A DNA stretch of 64,000 bases from Allobranchiibius huperziae (GTDB taxonomy: Bacteria; Actinomycetota; Actinomycetes; Actinomycetales; Dermatophilaceae). The notes under the pieces are model-generated. The model searched no databases, was not told the origin of the DNA, and saw only the letters and a list, made by a program, of their open reading frames with translations. How positions within the stretch are numbered: the stretch's first letter is position 1; each line of letters begins with the position of its first letter. Shown piece by piece: positions 1-8,381 of this stretch. The translations under genes and the position numbers were made by a program. The stretch covers positions 3,302,929-3,366,928 of the forward strand of contig NZ_JACCFW010000001.1 in the NCBI RefSeq assembly GCF_013410455.1, read 5' to 3'.

Positions 1-39
1 TGCCACATCGCCGAGCGCGCGGTGCGGCGCATCGGCTGA
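1..39 (+). CDS. 3' end of an unidentified gene (partial)
   Basis: The first 39 bases read in frame 1 as twelve codons (CHIAERAVRRIG) and a TGA stop, with strong G/C at third positions. This looks like the tail of a plus-strand gene that begins outside the window. The fragment is too short to assign a family. It converges on the nitroreductase gene; about 100 bp of apparently empty sequence lies between them. Confidence 0.35.
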   Translation, partial: CHIAERAVRRIG

Positions 40-141
40 TGAATGGCTGTGTGGAACATGGCTTCACTACATCACGGCGGGGCTGGCAGCGACAAATAGT
101 TTCGCTGTGCGAACGCTGTCTCTTCCGGCTGACCGCGGATC

Positions 142-756
142 TCAGTCGTGCGGATGCAGCGGCAGCGGCTCGCCGAACCGGCTCCCGAAGGCGAACTCCG
201 AGAAGGGTTTGCGATGCCGCTCCCGCAGCTCGCGTTCGGCGGTGGAGGGATCCACACCCGAGCGTTCGCGCACCGGCCAGGGCCGCCCGACGGCGATGCC
301 CGAGACGATGCTCCACTCGTCCGGCACCTCGTACGCCGCGGCCAGCGCCTCATGGTCGAATCCGCCGAACTGGTGCACGCCCAGCCCCATCGACGCGGCC
401 TGGACGCACAGGTGCGCGACGGCCTGGCCGAGGTCGTACCGCGCGTAGTCGGCGAGCGCGGGCTTGCGCTCCGGGGTCGTCCGGGCCGCGGTCACCAATA
501 CGGCACTGGCGGGCGGGACCCACCCCGAGTTGCCGCGGCTGAGCGAGCCCACCAGGACCTCATGGGCCGCGTCGCCGCGCCGAGCGACCACGAACGCCCA
601 CGGCTGCGCGTTGCCGTTCGACGGTGACCAGCGAGCCGCCTCCAGCAGGGAGGCGAGCTGCTCGTCGGACAGCTCGTACGTCGGGTCGAAGACGGAGGGC
701 GATCTGCGCTCGCGCAGGAGATCCAGGATCTGCGGCGAGGTCGGGGAGGCCGTCAT
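142..756 (-). CDS. Nitroreductase family protein
   Basis: A 204-residue FMN-dependent nitroreductase-type flavoprotein; such enzymes reduce nitro compounds, quinones or enones with NAD(P)H in the cytoplasm. The family signatures are visible: an N-terminal RRSPSVFDP segment (about residues 17-25), the flavin-contact stretch RWSPSNGNAQPW (42-53) and a C-terminal GIAVGRP turn. Length is normal for the family. It starts 9 bp after the stop of the dienelactone hydrolase gene on the same strand, so the two are probably co-transcribed and translated together. The natural substrate cannot be read from the sequence. Confidence 0.88.
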   Translation of the reverse strand: MTASPTSPQILDLLRERRSPSVFDPTYELSDEQLASLLEAARWSPSNGNAQPWAFVVARRGDAAHEVLVGSLSRGNSGWVPPASAVLVTAARTTPERKPALADYARYDLGQAVAHLCVQAASMGLGVHQFGGFDHEALAAAYEVPDEWSIVSGIAVGRPWPVRERSGVDPSTAERELRERHRKPFSEFAFGSRFGEPLPLHPHD

Positions 757-765
757 CGCAGAAGC

Positions 766-1524
766 CTAGGCGTCCACTTCGAGGCGCCGGCGCAGGAACG
801 CCAGCACCGCGTCGACGCCCTCCTGCTGACGGTGTGCGGTGAGGGTCGCGTGCTTGGAGCCGGGGAACTCAACGGCGGTGAACGCGTCCCCCAGCTCACG
901 ATGCAGGGTCGCGAAGCGGGTGCCGGTCGCCCGGTCACCGGCGTACCGCAGCCCCAGCACCGGGCAGCCTCCGGCCGCCCGCGCCTTGACCGCCGCGAGA
1001 TCGTCCGGGCTGAGCGCCAGGTCGGCCGAGCGGCGTCTGCCGATGGCGAACGGCGTGGAGGGCTGGGCCACGACCGGCGCCGCGACCGAGTCGTCCACCA
1101 TCATCGCGAGCGCGAAACCGCCGGTGAAGCACATGCCGACCACGCCGACGCCGGGTCCGCCGAGCTCGTCGTGCAGCGAGCGGGACAGTGACCGCAGCCA
1201 TCCGGCGATCGGGCTGGTCCGGCCCGTCGCGAACGTCGTGAACTCCTTGCTGACACACAGCTGCGGAACGATCGCGGCGGCGTACCCGGCGCTCAGCTCG
1301 CGGCCCGGGACGCCGAACAGATGGGGCATGACCACGGTGCACCCGGCCGCGACGACCTCGTCGGCGAACTCGATCACCTCCGGGGTCATCCCGGGGATCT
1401 CGTGGATGACGATGACTCCCGGCCCGGTGCCCCGGCGGTAGATGTCGTGGGTGCGCCCGTCGGCGTCGTACTCCGCCCTCGTCCAGCCGTCGAGGGGTGA
1501 ACCGGTCCGCGCGAGAGTCGCCAT
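766..1524 (-). CDS. Dienelactone hydrolase family protein
   Basis: A 252-residue alpha/beta hydrolase of the dienelactone hydrolase family. It has the true-DLH cysteine nucleophile in GMCFTGG (Cys132), an early Glu in HEIPG (about residue 42), Asp197 and a C-terminal His (225 or 231), which fits the Cys-Asp-His triad. The open frame extends 32 codons upstream, but ATG at 1524 gives the usual N-terminus and leaves room for a promoter facing trxA. It is the first gene of a likely two-gene unit with the nitroreductase. Known DLHs hydrolyse cyclic ester intermediates of chloroaromatic breakdown; the substrate here is unknown. Confidence 0.85.
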   Translation of the reverse strand: MATLARTGSPLDGWTRAEYDADGRTHDIYRRGTGPGVIVIHEIPGMTPEVIEFADEVVAAGCTVVMPHLFGVPGRELSAGYAAAIVPQLCVSKEFTTFATGRTSPIAGWLRSLSRSLHDELGGPGVGVVGMCFTGGFALAMMVDDSVAAPVVAQPSTPFAIGRRRSADLALSPDDLAAVKARAAGGCPVLGLRYAGDRATGTRFATLHRELGDAFTAVEFPGSKHATLTAHRQQEGVDAVLAFLRRRLEVDA

Positions 1525-1634
1525 GGCGCCATCATCGCGGTCGCCACGCGCCGAGGACAGGCCCTCGGAATCTTCCGGGCCCCGCGTGCGCTGAACCGGG
1601 TGAGCAAGAGACCGACACACCGCAAGGAGCGCTC

Positions 1635-1991
1635 ATGAGCACCCAGACCCTGACCACCGACACCTTCACCGACGCCGTCAAGAACGACGGCATCGTGCTG
1701 GTCGACTTCTGGGCCGACTGGTGCGGCCCGTGCAAGCAGTTCGGCCCGATCTTCGAGCAGACGTCCGAGGAGCACGAGGACATCACCTTCGCCAAGGTCG
1801 ACACCGACGCCGAGCCGGCGCTCGGCCAGGCCCTCAACATCAGCTCCATCCCGACGGTGATGGCCTTCCGGGACGGCGTGATGGTCTTCGCGCAGCCCGG
1901 CGCCCTCAGCAAGCCGATGCTGTCGGACCTGATCCAGCAGGTGCGCGCTCTGAAGATGGACGAGGTGCGCGCCAAGCTCACCCAGAGCTGA
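1635..1991 (+). CDS. trxA: Thioredoxin
   Basis: A 118-residue thioredoxin with the redox motif WCGPCK (Cys30 and Cys33) and the cis-proline loop SIPTVM (Pro73). It would reduce disulfides in cytoplasmic proteins using electrons from thioredoxin reductase, which is not in this window. The start at 1635 is supported by AAGGAGC four bases upstream of the ATG; the longer frame to 1497 lacks thioredoxin similarity. About 12 residues beyond the canonical fold form a charged C-terminal helix. It is transcribed alone, divergently from the DLH gene and converging on the permease. Confidence 0.95.
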   Translation: MSTQTLTTDTFTDAVKNDGIVLVDFWADWCGPCKQFGPIFEQTSEEHEDITFAKVDTDAEPALGQALNISSIPTVMAFRDGVMVFAQPGALSKPMLSDLIQQVRALKMDEVRAKLTQS

Positions 1992-1997
1992 GGGCTG

Positions 1998-3593
1998 CTA
2001 GACGGTCGGCGGGAGTTCCAGTTCGGGCTCGTCGCGCACGAGCGTCGGGGTGTCCCGGTTGAGGGTCTTCCCCTGGAAGAACGCCGGGATGGTGCGCATC
2101 AGCACGAGCATGATGATCACGCCGACGATCATCGTGCCGACACCCAGGACGAACGCCCCGCCGATCACCCAGTGCAACCCGGGCACCGTGAAGCCGGTAT
2201 AGCTGGCGGCCGTGTCCTTCGCGGGGCTCAGCCAGTCGTCGTGCAGGCTCCAGATCAGCGCGAAGTACATGATGATGCCGCCGAGGGTGGGGATGATGCC
2301 GCGCATCCACAGGTCGCGCGCGGAGTTGCCCAGCGTCTTGCGGTAGTACCACGCACACGCGAACCCGGTCAGGCCGTAGTAGAACGCGATCATCATGCCG
2401 AGAGCGGTGACGCAGTCGGCGATGACGTCGGCGGCGTTCGAGGTGTAGTTGAGGATCGCGTAGAGCACGATCGAGATGCCACCGAAGCCGAGCGTGGCGA
2501 CCGTGGGGGTGCGGAAGCGAGGGTGCACGTCGGCGAACCGGCGGGGCAGCGCCCGGTAGACGCCCATCGAGAGCGCGGTGCGGGCCGTCGGCAGGATCGT
2601 GGTCTGCGTCGACGCGGCGGCGGAGGTCAGGACCATGAAGATCAGCAGGTGCGACATGATGCTGCCCACGTGGCCCGCGCCGAAGACCGCCTTGCCCAGC
2701 ACCGAGATCACGTCGCTGGAATTGTCGGTGTTGCCGAGCCCGATTCCCTTGCCGCCCACCCCCGCGAACGACTGTGCCGCGATGGTGACCAGCGTGTAGG
2801 TGACCACCAGCATCACCGTCGAGATGATGGCGGCCCTGCCCGGCGTACGGCCCGGGTCGGCGGTCTCCTCGTTGACCGAGACGGCGCTGTCCCAGCCCCA
2901 GTAGATGAACAGCATCAGCAGCAGACCGCGGAAGAAGGTCGAGAAGCTGTCGATCTGCATCGGGTTGAACCACGACCAGTCCAGGTGGATGGAGCTGGCC
3001 ACCCCGTGACCGGTGTAGACCCGGGCCAGCGCGACGACGGAGAAGATCAGGAGCACGAACAGCTCGACGGTGAGCAGCACCTGCTGCAACCGGGCGGAGA
3101 GTTCGACCCCGATGTAGCAGATCGCCGTCATGATCACGATCCAGAGGATCCCGACGAGCAGCACCCACCCGCTGGTGGGGTTGGACCCGATGCTGTCGGC
3201 ACCGACCAGGAGGAAGACGTACTGGCCGGCCACCTGCGCCAGGCTCGCCATCACCAGGATGTCGGCGGCGATGATGCCCCAGCCGCCGAGCCAGCCGGTC
3301 TTCGGCCCGAACGCCCTGGTGGCCCAGGTGAACGTCGTACCGCAGTCCGGGTCGGCCTTGTTGAGCTCCTGGTAGCCGATCGCCGTGAACAGCATCGGCA
3401 CGAACGCCAGGATCACGATGATCGGCGATTGCAGGCCGACGCCTACGACGATGAAGCCGAGCGTCGCCGCCAGGCTGTAGGCCGGAGCGGTCGAGGCCAC
3501 TCCGATGACGACGCTGGCGATGATCCCGAGGGCGCCTCCGCGGAGGCCCTTGTCGGCGGATTCGGACGCTGCGGGGGGTGCGGTGCTGGTCAT
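1998..3593 (-). CDS. APC-family amino acid permease
   Basis: A 531-residue membrane protein with about 12 hydrophobic helices and the N-terminal pattern of amino acid/polyamine/organocation transporters (GALGIIASVVIGVASTAPAY at residues 20-39). A central conserved FIYWGWDSAVSVNEET segment is typical of APC members close to GabP or ethanolamine permeases. ATG at 3593 is preceded by GAGAGG with six-base spacing, so it is preferred over the ATG at 3623. Substrate is not determinable. The stop lies 7 bp from the convergent trxA stop with no visible hairpin between them. Confidence 0.87.
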   Translation of the reverse strand: MTSTAPPAASESADKGLRGGALGIIASVVIGVASTAPAYSLAATLGFIVVGVGLQSPIIVILAFVPMLFTAIGYQELNKADPDCGTTFTWATRAFGPKTGWLGGWGIIAADILVMASLAQVAGQYVFLLVGADSIGSNPTSGWVLLVGILWIVIMTAICYIGVELSARLQQVLLTVELFVLLIFSVVALARVYTGHGVASSIHLDWSWFNPMQIDSFSTFFRGLLLMLFIYWGWDSAVSVNEETADPGRTPGRAAIISTVMLVVTYTLVTIAAQSFAGVGGKGIGLGNTDNSSDVISVLGKAVFGAGHVGSIMSHLLIFMVLTSAAASTQTTILPTARTALSMGVYRALPRRFADVHPRFRTPTVATLGFGGISIVLYAILNYTSNAADVIADCVTALGMMIAFYYGLTGFACAWYYRKTLGNSARDLWMRGIIPTLGGIIMYFALIWSLHDDWLSPAKDTAASYTGFTVPGLHWVIGGAFVLGVGTMIVGVIIMLVLMRTIPAFFQGKTLNRDTPTLVRDEPELELPPTV

Positions 3594-3746
3594 CGGCTGC
3601 CTCTCGTCGAGCGGTGAACGCACTCAAGCTAGGGCACAGACGAGCGAATCGATGGAACAACGAGCCTGATGTGCGGAAAACAATGTCGATCGGTCGCCGA
3701 CCTACGAAATCCGCAGCCGCACGTCGGGTAAGGGGCCCGTTCGACG

Positions 3747-3783
3747 CCGAGCACCCGCGTATCAGGGATACGCGGGTGCTCGG
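3747..3783 (-). terminator. 17-bp perfect hairpin after the PfpI gene
   Basis: Perfect inverted repeat: 17-nt arms at 3747-3763 and 3767-3783 with a 3-nt loop, 24 bp past the stop of the minus-strand PfpI gene. No U-tract follows. The 3594-3746 stretch, which should hold the APC permease promoter, shows no other structure. Confidence 0.7.
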
Positions 3784-3807
3784 GTGGTACGACGGATCGG
3801 CGTTCGG

Positions 3808-4359
3808 TCAGCCGAGCGCGTCGACGATCGCCGGGACGAAGTCGCCGAGGTCATCGGGGTCGCGCGAGGTGATCAGGGTCCAGCCCTCGGTCGGGCAGAC
3901 CTTGACGGACTCACCGACCCAGCTGCCGCCGGCGTTGCGCACGTCGGTCTGCACCGAGGCGAACGACGTGAGGGTCTTGCCCTGCAGCACACCCGCCTCG
4001 ACAAGCACCCACGGCGCGTGGCAGATCGCCGCGATGGTCTTGCCGGCGCCTGCGAACGCCTTCACGAGATCGGTGGCCTTCTCCTCGGTCCGCAACGTGT
4101 CGGCGTTGATGGTGCCGCCCGCGATCAGCAGCGCGTCGTAGTCCGAGGCGTCCGCGTCCGAGAGGGCGATGTCGGCCTCGACGTCCTTGCCTGGGTCCTT
4201 GTCGCCGACCAGGGTCTTGATGGTGTCCTTCTCGACGGCGGCGATGGTGACCTCGGCGCCCGCCTCCTTCAGCTTCTCGACCGGGACGACGAGCTCGTCC
4301 TGCTCGATGCCGTAGTTGGTGACGATCGCGAGGACCTTCTTGCCTTCGATGCCTGCCAT
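3808..4359 (-). CDS. DJ-1/PfpI family protein (type 1 glutamine amidotransferase-like)
   Basis: A 183-residue single-domain protein of the DJ-1/PfpI superfamily. The nucleophile elbow is AAICHAPW (Cys113-His114), and a conserved acidic residue lies near the start (NYGIEQDEL). The LLIAGGTINADTLR loop matches PfpI and YhbO-type proteins, which act as intracellular peptidases, stress chaperones or deglycases. GAGGGAG lies a few bases upstream of ATG 4359. A strong hairpin follows the stop. The operon context (lone gene behind a CoA-transferase) gives no further clue to role. Confidence 0.9.
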   Translation of the reverse strand: MAGIEGKKVLAIVTNYGIEQDELVVPVEKLKEAGAEVTIAAVEKDTIKTLVGDKDPGKDVEADIALSDADASDYDALLIAGGTINADTLRTEEKATDLVKAFAGAGKTIAAICHAPWVLVEAGVLQGKTLTSFASVQTDVRNAGGSWVGESVKVCPTEGWTLITSRDPDDLGDFVPAIVDALG

Positions 4360-4435
4360 GGCTCTCCCTCGTGGTGATGGGACGTTCCTGATGTCCCAGT
4401 CTTACCCGACGCGCTCGTCACCCATTCGGCAGACG

Positions 4436-5527
4436 TCAACCGCCCAGCGCGGGCGGGGCGCTGCGGTAGGTCGCAGGGGTCGCGGACAGGCCGATGGGGT
4501 TGGCGACCTGCCGTACCCCGGCACACTCCACGATGGGTGACAGGCCCACGCCTTCGGCGTACGCGAACGCCTCGGCGAGGTCGTTGACCGGTCCGGCCGG
4601 TACGCCGACAGCGGACATCCGCTCGTACCAGTCCTGCGCGTCCGCCGCGGCCAGCAGGTCGTTGACGACCGGGACCAACTCCTCGCGGTGTGCGACCCGC
4701 TGCGGATTGGTGGCGTAACGCTCGTCGTCGGCCAGGTCCGGCTGACCGAGCACCTCTGCCAGGGAACGGAACTGGCGATCGTTGCCGCACGCGATGACGA
4801 TCGGCTTGTCGCGCGCCTGGAACACCTCGTAGGGGACGAGTGACGGGTGCCGGTTGCCCATGGCCTGCGGGACCGCGCCCGCGAGCAGGTAGCCGCTGGA
4901 CTGGTTCACCAGGCTGGACAGCAGGCACGACATCAGGTCGACCTCGACCCGCTGCCCCTCGCCGGTGCGGTCGCGATGGCGCAGGGCCGCCAGGATGCCG
5001 ACCGCGGCGTGCAGGCCGGTGATCACATCCACCACGGCCACCCCGGCTCGGGTCGGCTCCCCCGGCCGCGGGCCGGTCATCGACATCAGCCCGCCCACGG
5101 CCTGCACCACGAGGTCGTATCCGGGCAGCGAGCTGTCCCGGCCGAATCCTGTGACGCTGCAATAGACCACGCCGGGGTTCGTCGCGCGTACGTCGTCGTA
5201 CCCGAGCCCCAGCCGGTCCATCCCGCCGGGCAGGAGGTTCTCGACCACCACGTCCGCGCGGGAGACGAGGGCAGCCGCCTGCGCGCGGTCGCTCTCGTCG
5301 CGCAGATCGAGAGCGAGACTGCGCTTGTTGCGGTTGACCGCCTGGAAGTAGGTCGCGACCCCGTCGGCGTCGAAGGGCGGCCCCCACTGCCGGGTGTCGT
5401 CTCCACTGCCCGGGCGTTCGATCTTGACGACCTCGGCGCCCAGATCGGCCAGCAGCATGGTGGCGTACGGCCCGGCGAGCACCCGCCCGAAGTCGGCGAT
5501 GAGCAGTCCGTCCAGGGCACCCGTCAT
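4436..5527 (-). CDS. CaiB/BaiF CoA-transferase family protein
   Basis: A 363-residue class III CoA-transferase, which moves CoA between carboxylic acids through aspartyl anhydride intermediates. Visible signatures are LLIADFGRVLAGPYATMLLA at the N-terminus, NRNKRSLALDLR (66-76) and the catalytic aspartate in GYDLVVQAVGG (Asp138). The length is a little below the usual 390-400, the deficit falling at the C-terminus. Start at ATG 5527; the frame upstream of this continues open but is not CaiB-like. No acyl-CoA dehydrogenase or ligase is adjacent, so the acid substrate is unknown. Confidence 0.87.
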   Translation of the reverse strand: MTGALDGLLIADFGRVLAGPYATMLLADLGAEVVKIERPGSGDDTRQWGPPFDADGVATYFQAVNRNKRSLALDLRDESDRAQAAALVSRADVVVENLLPGGMDRLGLGYDDVRATNPGVVYCSVTGFGRDSSLPGYDLVVQAVGGLMSMTGPRPGEPTRAGVAVVDVITGLHAAVGILAALRHRDRTGEGQRVEVDLMSCLLSSLVNQSSGYLLAGAVPQAMGNRHPSLVPYEVFQARDKPIVIACGNDRQFRSLAEVLGQPDLADDERYATNPQRVAHREELVPVVNDLLAAADAQDWYERMSAVGVPAGPVNDLAEAFAYAEGVGLSPIVECAGVRQVANPIGLSATPATYRSAPPALGG

Positions 5528-5556
5528 GCGGGCGACGGTATCGCCGCCGTCGTACG

Positions 5557-6033
5557 TCACTCCTCGGCGCCACCGGGGTTGCAGCGGGTGTCGAACATGA
5601 TCTGCGCGCTGACCACCGGTCGCCAGGTCTCCAGGTTCCACGACGGCTTCGACCGCTCGGCGATGCGCGCGTAGTCCCAGTGACAGTCGAACTGGGCGCG
5701 CATGGTGACGGTGTCGGCTGCCGGGGCGAGGCGCACGACCTGCTGCCAGGCGGCCGCCCGCGCACTCGGTTCCTGCGTCGCCCGGGCCGCCGCGGTCGGG
5801 TAGACCCGCAGGCTGCGACCTCGCGAGTCGGGCACCCACCGCACCCGCGCGACGTACGCCGGCGAGCGAGCGGGACCGACGGACCGCGTCGTCACGGCCG
5901 TGGTGGACGTCGGCAGGGCTGAGTCCGCGATCGACCGCGTCGTCCCCTCCGCACCCCGCGAACACCCCGCGAGCGACACGGCGCCCGAGAGGAGCGCGGC
6001 GCTAAGGGCGACGCAGCACGCGGAGCGAACCAT
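5557..6033 (-). CDS. Putative lipoprotein, last gene of the glycosyltransferase operon
   Basis: A 158-residue protein with a lipoprotein signal: positively charged MVR, a hydrophobic stretch and the lipobox LAGC with Cys24 as the lipidation site. The mature part begins with a Ser/Thr-rich linker followed by a compact domain containing two cysteines (in FDCHWD and FDTRCNPGG). I recognise no family. It overlaps the 3' end of the methyltransferase gene by 32 bp in another frame, which implies translational coupling and places it as the fifth gene of the 5557-9628 operon. It would be anchored on the outer face of the membrane. Confidence 0.68.
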   Translation of the reverse strand: MVRSACCVALSAALLSGAVSLAGCSRGAEGTTRSIADSALPTSTTAVTTRSVGPARSPAYVARVRWVPDSRGRSLRVYPTAAARATQEPSARAAAWQQVVRLAPAADTVTMRAQFDCHWDYARIAERSKPSWNLETWRPVVSAQIMFDTRCNPGGAEE

Positions 6034-6613
6034 GCTCGGCCACCTGCTCGAAACCGTGGGCGAGCGCGGCCTGGACGACGTGCCAGGGCGCCTGGCCGCC
6101 GTCGGCCGGGTCGGGGAAGACGTCGTGCACCAGCAGCAGCCCGCCCTGCTCCACGTGCGGGGCGAAGGCGCGGTAGTCGTGCTGCGCGGTCTCCTCCGTG
6201 TGATTGCCGTCGAGGAAGAGCAACCGCAGCGGGGCTGTCCACCACTGCGCGACGACCTCGGTGCGTGCCACGACGGCCGAGCACACGTCGTCCAGCTCGT
6301 CGAGCACCGGCCTGAAGTACGGCAGCGTGTCCAGCCGGCCGCTGCGCGCGTCGACCATCGAGGTGTCATGCCACTCCCAACCGGGCTGGTTCTCCTCCGA
6401 GCCGTGGTGGTGGTCGACGGTGACGAGGCGCGCGCCCGCCACCCGAGCGGCATTCCCCAGCAGGTACGTCGACTTGCCGCAGTAGGTGCCGATCTCCAGC
6501 CAGGTGCCCGGCCCGGCCGCGCACGCCACGTCGTAGAGCGCCGCGCCCTCGTCGACGGGCAGGAAGCCGGTGATCTCCGCGACGCGCTGCGCGACGTCCG
6601 GTGGCACGGCCAT
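6002..6613 (-). CDS. Class I SAM-dependent methyltransferase (O-methyltransferase type)
   Basis: A 203-residue methyltransferase with a glycine motif I, WLEIGTYCGKST (38-49), an acidic post-I strand (TVDHHHGSEENQPGWEW) and LLFLDGNHTEE typical of the Methyltransf_24 group that includes sugar and cephalosporin-type O-methyltransferases. DGNH and DHHHGSEEN resemble the metal-coordinating positions of divalent-cation O-methyltransferases. Its ATG overlaps the stop of the toroid gene by one base (TGATG), so the genes are coupled. With the upstream glycosyltransferase it most likely methylates a sugar or glycolipid; this is inference from context. Confidence 0.8.
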   Translation of the reverse strand: MAVPPDVAQRVAEITGFLPVDEGAALYDVACAAGPGTWLEIGTYCGKSTYLLGNAARVAGARLVTVDHHHGSEENQPGWEWHDTSMVDARSGRLDTLPYFRPVLDELDDVCSAVVARTEVVAQWWTAPLRLLFLDGNHTEETAQHDYRAFAPHVEQGGLLLVHDVFPDPADGGQAPWHVVQAALAHGFEQVAEHGSLRVLRRP

Positions 6614-7674
6614 CAGCTGGCCGCCCCGTCCGCGACGCCGTCCCGCACGAGGCAGGATCCCGCGTCGCGGAAGATGGCGGCGCCGCCCGTCGTCTGAGTC
6701 AGCGCGTCGGCGGCCAGCAGGATGGCGGCGGCCGACCAGCCGGTCTGCTCGATGGGGTAGACCTCGTCGTTGGGGATGTTCTTGCCGGTCCAGTAGCCGC
6801 CGGACTCCTCGTCCCGCAAGAACTGCACCTGTTCGAACATCGCTGTCGCCGCGGCGTTCTCGCCGAGCGCGTCCAGAGCGGCGATGAGCTCGGCCGTCTC
6901 CGCAGCGGTCACCCACGGCTCGTCGGCGACGCATCGACAGCCGCGCCCGTCCCACACGAACCGGTCGGACGACTGCTGAAGTCGGGCCAGACCCGCCGCG
7001 CCGCGGACGATCCCGCACAGCACCGGGTAGTACCAGTCCATGGAGTAGCGGTCGCGGTCGGCGAACGCGTCGGGTCGCTCGCGCAGCGCACGGTGGATGC
7101 CGTCGCGTGCCCACCGCCAGTCGGTGCGATCGTGGCCCAGCCGTTCGGCGATCAGCACCGCGCACTCCAGCGACTGCGCCGCGCTGGCACTCCCGGTCAC
7201 CAGCGCGAAGTCCTGCACGGCCCCCGCCTTGGAGACTGCCCACGCGAGCGCTCCGGACGGCAGCATCGCCGTCAGAGCGAAGCGCACCGCCCGCTCGACC
7301 GTGGGCCAGAAGCGCGCCAGCACGTCGGTCTGCCCGGTCACCAGGTAGTGGTGCCACACCCCGGTCGCCACGTAGAGAGACTGGTTGGTATCGGCGGCGG
7401 CCTCCTCGACGCGGCCCTCACGCGTCGCCATCGGCCAGGAACCGTCCGCCCGCTGAGTGCGCGCCAGATAGTCGTACGCCGCGACCGCACCTGCGTGGTG
7501 GCCCGTCACCGACAGCCCCATCGCCGACTCGACGTGGTCCCACGGGTCCAGGTGACTGCCGACGAACCATGGGATCGCGCCGTCGGGGGCCTGCTGGCGC
7601 ACGATGAACTGCCCTGTCCTCGCGACCTGTTCGGCCGAGAGGACACCGGGCACCGCGAGGCGCGCGAGCGTCAT
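6613..7674 (-). CDS. Alpha/alpha-toroid protein (prenyltransferase/squalene-oxidase-repeat-like)
   Basis: A 353-residue soluble protein made of repeated helical hairpins. QW-like turns are visible at the start (RQQAPDGAIPW and RTQRADGSWPM), the pattern that leads to automatic 'prenyltransferase' names. The middle (SLYVATGVWHHYL, WPTVERAVRFAL) looks equally like the (alpha/alpha)6 barrel of six-hairpin glycosidases. I see neither a DxDD protonation motif of terpene cyclases nor a zinc site of protein prenyltransferases. It overlaps the preceding methyltransferase gene by 4 bp (ATGA) and the next by 1 bp. A glycoside- or polyprenyl-sugar-acting role is plausible; function is unproven. Confidence 0.72.
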   Translation of the reverse strand: MTLARLAVPGVLSAEQVARTGQFIVRQQAPDGAIPWFVGSHLDPWDHVESAMGLSVTGHHAGAVAAYDYLARTQRADGSWPMATREGRVEEAAADTNQSLYVATGVWHHYLVTGQTDVLARFWPTVERAVRFALTAMLPSGALAWAVSKAGAVQDFALVTGSASAAQSLECAVLIAERLGHDRTDWRWARDGIHRALRERPDAFADRDRYSMDWYYPVLCGIVRGAAGLARLQQSSDRFVWDGRGCRCVADEPWVTAAETAELIAALDALGENAAATAMFEQVQFLRDEESGGYWTGKNIPNDEVYPIEQTGWSAAAILLAADALTQTTGGAAIFRDAGSCLVRDGVADGAAS

Positions 7675-8381
7675 ACCGGCTTGCGCAGGTAGACCACGAA
7701 GCTCTTGCCCATCACCGGGTTCAGCGCGCGCTCGGCGACCCGGGTCACCGCGGGCGCCCGCATCATGTCCCACACCAGCAGGCGGTGGTAGCCGCGCGTG
7801 AGCGCGTTCTCGCGCTCTGTCCCGGAGGCGCACTTGATCCACCAGTACGGCGAGTGCAGGGCGTGCGCGTGGTGCTGCCCGATCGGCTCGAGCCCGGCCG
7901 CGGTGAGGCGCCGGACGAGGTCGGTGGCCTTGAAGATGCGCACGTGGCCGCCCTCGACCTCGTGGTATTCGTCCGACAGCTTCCAGCAGATCTGCTCGGG
8001 CCAGTTGCGGGGCACGGTCACGGCGACCAACCCGCCGGGCTTGGCGATGCGCGCGATCTCGCCGATCGCGACGTCGACGTCCGGGATGTGCTCCAGGATC
8101 TCCGAGGCCAGCACCCGGTCGAAGCTGTCGTCCGCGAAGGGCATCTGCGTCACGTCACCGTGCTGCACCTCCGCGGATCCGCCCGGGCCGCCCTGGCCCT
8201 CGGCCTCCATGGCACCGAACATCGTCTTGACGTCCGCGAGATCGGACTCGTTCAGGTCGAAGGCCGTGACCCGCGCGCCGCGGCGGTACGCCTCGTAGGA
8301 GTGACGGCCCTGGCCGCAGCCGACGTCGATGAACGACATCCCCGGATGCACGTCGAAGGTGTCGAACCTGATCGTGATCAT
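7671..8381 (-). CDS. Class I SAM-dependent methyltransferase (Methyltransf_11 type)
   Basis: A 236-residue methyltransferase with motif I FIDVGCGQGRHSYEA (17-31), the acidic post-I residue in VTAFDLNE, motif II-like FDRVLASEILEHIPD and GGLVAVTVPR, as in UbiE/Methyltransf_11 enzymes. The C-terminal half carries aromatic residues (HSPYWWIKC) that could contact a lipid or sugar acceptor. ATG at 8381 overlaps the glycosyltransferase stop by 4 bp and its own stop overlaps the toroid gene by 4 bp. Position as second gene of the operon suggests modification of a sugar or polyprenyl-linked product. Confidence 0.85.
   Translation of the reverse strand: MITIRFDTFDVHPGMSFIDVGCGQGRHSYEAYRRGARVTAFDLNESDLADVKTMFGAMEAEGQGGPGGSAEVQHGDVTQMPFADDSFDRVLASEILEHIPDVDVAIGEIARIAKPGGLVAVTVPRNWPEQICWKLSDEYHEVEGGHVRIFKATDLVRRLTAAGLEPIGQHHAHALHSPYWWIKCASGTERENALTRGYHRLLVWDMMRAPAVTRVAERALNPVMGKSFVVYLRKPV

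Noticed and set aside
2172-3617. Long open frame (481 codons) opposite the APC permease
   Set aside because: The composition is that of the complement of a high-GC coding strand (Arg/Asp/His/Gly-rich, no family motif). The opposing frame encodes a clear permease.
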